DNA of 64,000 nt from Prostheceraeus crozeri. Taxonomy: Eukaryota > Platyhelminthes > Polycladida > Euryleptidae. A program made the position numbers and the translations under genes. The notes under the pieces are model-generated. The model was not told where the DNA came from. It searched no databases and saw only the letters and a program-made list of their open reading frames with translations. The stretch's first letter is position 1. Every line of letters begins with the position of its first letter. This document shows positions 57,854 to 64,000 of the stretch, one piece after another. The stretch covers positions 279,237 to 343,236 of the forward strand of contig CAJQUW010007502.1 in NCBI GenBank assembly GCA_907163375.1, read 5' to 3'.

Positions 57854-58534
57854 ATGTACTTTGTTGCCTTATTATTTTCAAACATGTCGTATTCAAAGAT
57901 GGTAGTCATTCCTCAAGAGGAGTATGTACAATTGACTACATTACAAAGTGCACAGGAAGTCAAAATTATAGATCAACCTATTACGAATCAACTTAAGGAA
58001 CTAACACAAAAGGATATGGAAATTCAGAAGATTAAGGATCCCTATCGACGAATGCAGTTAGCAGCTGAAAACATTGACGAGAGGCGACAAATTCGTGACA
58101 AGTTGCGACGATTTATAACCTTGTCAACACCTCGACCATATCGTGTGCGCGCTGAGCGATTATTTGACTTCATTGATCCACATGTGAAGTTCAATGAGAG
58201 AAGAGAGATAATAGATGAAACAACTGGTGATGTTATTAGAAATAGTCACATATATGACCTTCTACAATATGCTGTCAGAGATGTAAGGCGAAAACTAGGT
58301 GCACCACAAGGGTGGTCATATTTTCAGAAAATTTTATCTGATCAAAATGTACCTCACAATATTATTGGAGGACCGACTGTGAATGAATTGGATAAGGGTC
58401 ACTTACAAGATGGATCAAAGAGTAAAACACCCACGATGGCGGTCAAGCGAGAGCTTGCAGATCCCGATGATCTGCAGCCAAAAAGAGCTACTAGGCGCTC
58501 AATGCGTGTTGCGAAGGAGTATAGTAAATATTAA
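57854..58534 (+). CDS. Polinton A: unnamed conserved gene after the ATPase
   Basis: 226 residues from ATG 57854; an internal ATG (MSYSKM, residue 11) or MVVIPQEEY (residue 16) is a plausible alternative start. The protein begins VVIPQEEYVQL, is charged and probably helical in the middle (QIRDKLRRFITL), and ends in a Lys/Arg-rich nuclear-localisation-like tail (ATRRSMRVAKEYSKY). Genes of this sort sit beside the ATPase in many Polintons, and the function is uncertain. Reading frame looks whole. Confidence 0.6.
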   Translation: MYFVALLFSNMSYSKMVVIPQEEYVQLTTLQSAQEVKIIDQPITNQLKELTQKDMEIQKIKDPYRRMQLAAENIDERRQIRDKLRRFITLSTPRPYRVRAERLFDFIDPHVKFNERREIIDETTGDVIRNSHIYDLLQYAVRDVRRKLGAPQGWSYFQKILSDQNVPHNIIGGPTVNELDKGHLQDGSKSKTPTMAVKRELADPDDLQPKRATRRSMRVAKEYSKY

Positions 58535-58568
58535 GCAAATATGAATTAAGCCTTGCCTCTCTCATATT

Positions 58569-59269
58569 ATGTCATTACAAAAATTTTGCTGTTGTTTGAA
58601 ATCTGCGCTCGAAGGTAAAGCAGAAGAGGGCATAGAGGCTGATATCAATTGTGTTAGCAGTTGCTGTGCGAGTAATACGCGTGCAAATCAGAACAAAGAC
58701 GATGAGTACAGCAGTGAAACTCAGAAAGATTTATTACGACTTAAATCATCCCGCAAGTTTCAGTGGTCCGGAAAGCTCGTGCAGCAGGTGTGGGAATAGA
58801 GAAAGTCAAGAAGTGGTTGAGGAGTCAACCGACTTACACTCTTCACAAAAATGCGAGAAAGCGGTTTCCAACAAGAAAATATGTTGTTAACAATACAGAT
58901 AGTCAATGGCAAGCGGACTTGGCTGACATGCAACAGATATCACAGTACAATGATGGCTATAAATACATCTCAACCGTAATAGATATTTTATCTCGCTATG
59001 CTTGGGCACGTGCGCTGAAATCTAAACGAGGACCAGAAGTTGAAGCGGCTTTTCAGAGCATTTTCGATGAGGGGCGTGTTCCGCAAAGAATACAGACCGA
59101 TCAAGGGAAGGAATTCGAAAACTCTCATGTTCGAAGTCTCCTTAAAAGTCATAATGTGGAAGTGTTTAGTGTCAAAAGTGCTTATAAAGCTGCCATGGTT
59201 GAGAGGTTCAATCGCACACTGAAGACAAAAATATGGCGCTATTTCACTGCAAAAAATACACATGTTTAG
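58569..59269 (+). pseudogene. Polinton A: retrovirus-type integrase region
   Basis: The RNase H-like core has DLADMQ, then YISTVIDILSRYAWARALK, TDQGKEFENS and VERFNRTLK, carrying the D, D, E catalytic set. A linker (VKKWLRSQPTYTLH) precedes it and a Cys-rich stretch lies further upstream. The integrase inserts the element's ends into host DNA. The element's C-terminal integrase parts follow at 59329. Confidence 0.85.
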
Positions 59270-59328
59270 GTAGGTGAGCTTCAGAAATTTGTTAAGAATA
59301 AAATGAAAGCTACCATCGAATCATTAAG

Positions 59329-59784
59329 ATGAAAACTTTTTATGTTTCCCCTGATAATGCGATGGATGTATGGCTTCGATTGTATGATAAGAAAGCGAAA
59401 AACATTTCCAATGAAAAGAAAATTTATGTTGGTGATAGAGTTCGGATTTCAAAGGTTAAGTCTACATTTGAGAAGGGGTATCTACCTAATTGGACTGAAG
59501 AAGAGTTTTTTGTGGATGAAGTAAATACAAAGTTTAGACCCACCATGTATAAATTAATAGATTGCCATGTCAATCCAATTGAAGGAAAATTTTACTCTTA
59601 TGAATTGCAAGTAGTAGACAGAAGTGAAGAGGTGTATATGATTGACAAAATAATTAGGAGGAAAAGTTATGGCAATCAAAGGAAATATCTAGTTAAATGG
59701 AAAGGATATCCTGATTCATTCAATAGCTGGATAACGCACCAGGATCTACAAAATGTGGAGATGGGAGACACTCGTAACTTTTAA
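59329..59784 (+). CDS. Polinton A: integrase C-terminal SH3-like and chromodomain region
   Basis: 151 codons from ATG 59329. An SH3-like fold is suggested by VGDRVRISKVKSTFEKGYLP and EEFFVDE. A chromodomain follows (VYMIDKIIRRKSYGN, KYLVKWKGYPDSFNSWI; aromatic-cage-like Y, W and W). Chromodomains in integrases steer insertion to modified histones. Same strand as, and directly after, the integrase core. Confidence 0.8.
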   Translation: MKTFYVSPDNAMDVWLRLYDKKAKNISNEKKIYVGDRVRISKVKSTFEKGYLPNWTEEEFFVDEVNTKFRPTMYKLIDCHVNPIEGKFYSYELQVVDRSEEVYMIDKIIRRKSYGNQRKYLVKWKGYPDSFNSWITHQDLQNVEMGDTRNF

Positions 59785-59797
59785 GCTAATATAGCAT

Positions 59798-61283
59798 GTG
59801 ACTTCTTCCATATATGACTTTAACATGTCTACTAGCTTCAACATCATTCTTCAAAGCAATAGCAACCCCAAGATATTCCCAAGTAACAAACCATCTCTAT
59901 ACTCTGTTGAATTCGCTAATCCAATTACTCTGCATGGACCCCATGAAGTTGCTCTAACTGAAATTACTTATTACAACGATATCAGTTTGCTAAAGAACAA
60001 CTATTTTGAATTACATAAAGAAGTGCGAGAGAAGGATGATTGCTTTCGCATATTTCAAAATAGTCTACATGGTACATTGGCTTTTCATCATCTAACTTTA
60101 CATCCTTTTTCAACATCTTTACCATCTGTCCAAAACATGATTAAAATTCAAAAGGCATTTGCAACGTCAACTTTTGATTCTAAGGTTCCCACAATGAGCT
60201 TGCAAGATACAGAAAAGGAAATCGGTAGAATGTTTGAACGAAATAAATGATCTCTTCAAGCTGACTTTGAATAAATTCTACAAACCAGTCATAAAGGGGT
60301 CAACAAAATTGATGAAGGAAGGGAAGCATGTTCTTCTTGTATTTAGGTAAGGATTTGAGTCATACTTTTGGGTATTCCAGAACAACTTTCTCATCAAGGT
60401 ATTGGTACAATGGACGTGGGTGGAATTCGGAGAGGAAAGTCACTGATTTTAAATGTAGAATTGTGCCATTGTATGCATTACAAAAAAGGAGCATCCGAGT
60501 AAAAAAATAAATTTGAGGTCATTAGAAGTGTTGAAGACTTTGCAAGAAAGTTTCAAGGATCAGTGCCAGAAACGTTAATGACTTGTGAATATAAGAAAGA
60601 GAAAGTAACGTTATTTAACTGTTGAAACGGAGGCAGAATTTATTGTTTTTACTAAAAAGACACCATTGGAAAAGTCTGACGTCCGTGTTATTGAATTTGG
60701 ATCTGAAATGATTGGATGTTTAAGGGCCTTGAAAGCGCACCTTGGTTGACAGAATTAAATGATACATACAAGGTTCAATTGTCCTCTTCTAAACTCAAAG
60801 CATCAACAAATGCTTCATGGGATATCCACGTAAACAGCGAAGACAAATCGGGTGATGAATTGTCTACTTCCAGAGAACTAGTAAAAAGAGTTAATTTGAA
60901 CAATTAAAGCTTGAAAAACGCCATCTGAATTGTGTACAAAGTTAAATGAGTTTGGTGTAGATTACCTTGATGCAGATGAATATCACTTTTCTTATGACCC
61001 ACATAAGAAACGCATGATTCTAAAGGTAGGGAAGAACTCTCTTATCAAGCTGGATAGCGTGTTAACGACCACATTGGGATTCTCAAAATCAACTATTTAT
61101 GAAGGTACATCAATAGGTGATAGAGCCCCATCACTAGAGCGTGATATAAGTAACTTATACGTCTATTGTAACATTATTGAATATACAAGGGTTGGCGACA
61201 TTGAGGCCCCACTTCTGCGCACATTTCCTCTCTCATCCGTAAGGAAGCAACTAATCAATCGAGAATTTTTTAACACAATGTAA
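59798..61283 (+). pseudogene. Polinton A: conserved structural-protein region (candidate minor capsid/penton)
   Basis: Encodes NIILQSNSNPKIFPSNKPSL, HEVALTEITYYNDI, and near the end LYVYCNIIEYTRVGDIEAPL and LLRTFPLSS. These fit the beta-rich structural protein encoded next to the capsid gene in Polintons. The region is broken. Assignment as minor capsid or penton is from position and style, not homology search. Confidence 0.45.
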
Positions 61284-61929
61284 TCTACCAATCAGCCGAA
61301 ATTTCATCAATAGAATTGACATATCAATTCATGATGACGCAGGAGCAGTAGTACCGTTCTGTGGTGTTGTTACTGTTTTGACCCTACATATTAGGTCACG
61401 AGAATAAGGCTTTACGCTATTGTGACTTCCATAGTTATTCAATAGTCATAATGACAGGCATTTACAGTTAGACCATCATATCAGAGCGGTTATCCCGTGT
61501 TTGTTGGAGGTAGAACGACAAGTTGGAGGAGGCATATTTGGTGCACTAAGACGTATGGTTCTTCCAACACTCAAAAAGTATGGCGTACCAATCATGAAGC
61601 GTGTTGGAAGGGGCTTTAGATTTTGGTGCAAATGTTGCAGCTGATGCGCTTCAAGGTGAGGATATCGGTGAAATCTATGAAAATGCGCGCCGCAGCAATC
61701 TGCCATAGACGCATTAGATGATTTAACAAAGACGAGAGTACAGTTCGGAAGAAGCGTAGGAAGTCAAGACAAGTTGGATCAGGCGCCGAGTTACTAAGCA
61801 AAGACGCAGGAAAAGTAAAAAAAGCCGACTAGAGCAGCACGTTCTAAATCTAGGACGTCGAGTGAAAACAAGAAAAGCGCAAACGAAATTTCTCAGCTAC
61901 TAGAAAACAAGTCAAAAACGAAGGAAGAC

Positions 61930-63210
61930 AACATATTTGTAGAGCTGAATTTACGATGCAGAGTATCAATTCGGGCTTTGTGTTTCTTCGATTCTCCCCC
62001 TCATCAGACAGACATCATCTCCTCAACAATTGTAGACATAGTCCCCACAACAAATATCGCCCCTATGGTAACCAGCAAGGCCTATTCCAGTTTGAGTATC
62101 CTGCCAATCCTCAAGATTATATTGACTGTCAAATCCATTGATTTAGAGTTGTGTATACATAATTAAGAAGACCTGGATGGTACAAATATCGATTCATCCA
62201 AGGATAAAGGTGCCGGCATAATAGGGATTAGCAAATCTTCCTATTGCCAGTCTGTTCTCAGATGTGTATCTGATATTGAATGACAAAAGAATTGAAGGAG
62301 GGGATCGAGCATTATCCATATGAGAGCATATATACATACAATGACTACCAATTTCAAAAGCAAGCTAAAAACAGTCACACTTGCAAGTTTCTGGGTGGTA
62401 TGATGTATCAGCAAGGGAAATTTGATGATGTTCAAATACAGGGTTGAAAAGACGAATGATTTAACAGCGGATTCATAAAGGAATTATACTTGAAAGGGAC
62501 CGTCTATCTTGATTTCCTTCGTAATCTAGATATCTGCTATCACAGGTTAAAAATGCAAATAAAATTGTATTCGTGCAAATCCTGAGTTCGCGTTTAATGG
62601 CTTTTGGAGCTACAAACTATCAAGTCAACATAAGTAATGCTCGTGCTCAACTGTAAGGCGAAGTAACAATGAACCCGTCAGTCATCAACGAGGCATGCGA
62701 CAGGATTGACGGAAAAAACAATGCAAGTATATCCAGTTAATCACAGTTGTGTTGGACAAACTTCACAATTGGTGCGGGGATCATCCTCACATGCCTACCC
62801 ATATCTTTTTCCCACTGCAATGCCCAAAGGCGGGTGTATATCACATTTGTGGAAAAATGAGGCATTCATTGGTGCTTTTGAAAAGAATCCATTCAATTTC
62901 CAACACTTTTATGTTTAGCAAACTAGCAACTCTATCAGGATGGGAAATTTGTATCTTGCAAAAGCATATGAGCTAATTTCAAAGATGGCACCCACATTCG
63001 CACGTGAAATATGGTTCTATTTTCACGCCCTCAACATGTTTAATACAGACGATTCAAATGGACCCCCCCATTACAATGGGGGGATATGTTACAAGAATGG
63101 ACTACTTCTTCATTATGTACAACCTCCACAAGCAAATGCAGATCTAGGTGGTGAAAGCGTAGGAGTTACAAAGCCTGGAAATCTACGACTGGAGGATATC
63201 ATTTGAGTCA
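61930..63210 (+). pseudogene. Polinton A: major-capsid-type region
   Basis: Short stretches match the style of Polinton double-jelly-roll capsid proteins: an N-terminal FDSPPHQTD word near 61990, and a C-terminal GNLRLEDI word near 63180. Position between the structural gene and the protease supports this. The region is heavily broken. Confidence 0.4.
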
Positions 63211-63419
63211 CCTTTGAAGAAATGAAAACAATTAATTGTCTCATTTATGCTATCTATGATAGCAAAGTTGAGTTGATAACAAGAATGAAGAGACGTGACT
63301 GTCAGCTATCAGAGATGAGTAACTTAAGCAAACATAGAAATCTTGAGGAAAATGAGGAAAGCTTCATCCTACTCCAAGACAATATTTCTCAATGTCTTTT
63401 TTTCTAGAGATAATTTACC

Positions 63420-63704
63420 ATGATTCAATTCCTTTCTATCCTTGTTCACTTATCATCAATACGGATAACCAACAATCTTCCGGAAAACATTGGATTGCTG
63501 TATACATCAATCTTTATAAAGTTGCCGAATATTTTTACTCTCTTAATCAAGCCTCGTTTACATGATATCGCATTATGGATGAACAGGTTCTCCTGGGCTG
63601 TTAGGATAAAGTATTGGACATCGTTCCCACTTCAAAGTAATACATCTCTAATGTGCGGTTGGGATGGCTTGTACTCTATTTTGTCAACGAGAGACCATTG
63701 AAAA
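63420..63704 (+). pseudogene. Polinton A: adenain-like protease region
   Basis: Contains IALWMNRFSWAVRIKYW and LQSNTSLMCGWDGLYSIL, resembling the C-terminal half of adenovirus-type cysteine proteases (Q..S..CG.Y). Broken. Protease next to capsid genes is the usual Polinton arrangement. Confidence 0.45.
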
Positions 63705-64000
63705 ATAACTGTAAAAGTGCTTTAGAACTCATTTTCAAAAAACTGTGTTGATAAAAAATGATGTAATTCTTACTAAATATGTTGAAACAGTTTTGAAATA
63801 AAGTTTTAACTGTTGTATCATTAATTTGCTCTCTTTTTTTTCCAAAACAAGGATTTATAAGGAAAACAAAAAAACCATGCTCATATTTCATTATCTATTC
63901 ACATATATACAAAAAACATGTTCATAATTTCATTATCTATTCACATATATACAAAATCTTATACAAATTTGGTTTTCATGAAACATTTTTTCAAATCACA
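63705..64000. other. Polinton A interior, no gene recognised to window edge
   Basis: AT-rich; two near-identical direct copies of TTTCATTATCTATTCACATA start at 63883 and 63926 (a 43-bp tandem duplication). Confidence 0.6.

Larger units (their letters stand above)
53941..64000 (+). mobile_element. Polinton (Maverick) copy A, left part; continues past the window
   Basis: Starts at 53941 with AGTAGTGAAAACTGTGCCC, inside a piggyBac element. Its 390-bp terminal repeat matches Polinton B. Parts recognised from left to right: IAP-like UBA region, RING region, unassigned genes, a basic protein, packaging ATPase, conserved unnamed gene, integrase, integrase C-terminal/chromodomain region, capsid-type regions and an adenain-like protease region. 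The DNA polymerase B gene and the other end are not in the window. The ATPase gene looks whole; the capsid and protease end is clearly broken, with at least half a dozen breaks overall. The element looks moderately old. Confidence 0.92.

Overview
The window reads as AT-rich nuclear DNA from an invertebrate animal. The evidence is one clear spliced animal housekeeping gene with long introns, tRNA-derived SINEs, several animal transposon families, a Copia element, two Polinton ends and a TTAGGG-type array. I cannot name the phylum from sequence alone.

The only confidently identified host gene is PSMD14 (Rpn11, the JAMM deubiquitinase of the 26S proteasome lid). It lies on the + strand in four coding exons between 33098 and 46894, encodes 313 residues, and keeps its catalytic motif. 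Its introns hold a GGGCCC-rich minisatellite, mariner-type relics, tRNA-SINE dimers, a MITE and a Penelope-like remnant. A multi-exon gene of unknown function runs off the left edge (1-814, minus strand).

Layout, left to right. 1-4304: the end of one Polinton (terminal repeat 4006-4304), with two small divergently transcribed genes, a telomere-like array and perhaps the unknown spliced gene. 4401-6968: an apparently complete piggyBac element with TTAA flanks. 7270-20090: one LINE (minus strand) split by a 10.9-kb segment (8389-19272). That segment has 15-bp perfect inverted termini and subterminal tandem repeats, contains no recognisable transposase of its own, and carries a complete DD41D Tc1/mariner element (8823-10644). 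20100-27318: mostly unassigned sequence with fold-backs, GGAGTC hairpin repeats and a hAT relic. 27319-32296: a Copia LTR element with nearly identical LTRs but decayed coding regions. 33098-46894: PSMD14. 49884-51206: a piggyBac-type non-autonomous element. 52139-64000: a nest in which a LINE is interrupted by a piggyBac element, which is interrupted by a second Polinton (53941 to beyond the window).

The second Polinton carries an IAP-like UBA and RING region, a packaging ATPase, an integrase with chromodomain, and decayed structural-protein and protease regions. The two Polinton ends face each other across 49.6 kb, so they belong to two different copies of the same or sister families.

The strongest candidate for something undescribed is the 10.9-kb inverted-terminus element. 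The host LINE reading frame is restored exactly if it is removed together with one copy of a 2-bp target duplication. Next is the Polinton cargo gene resembling an inhibitor-of-apoptosis ubiquitin ligase.
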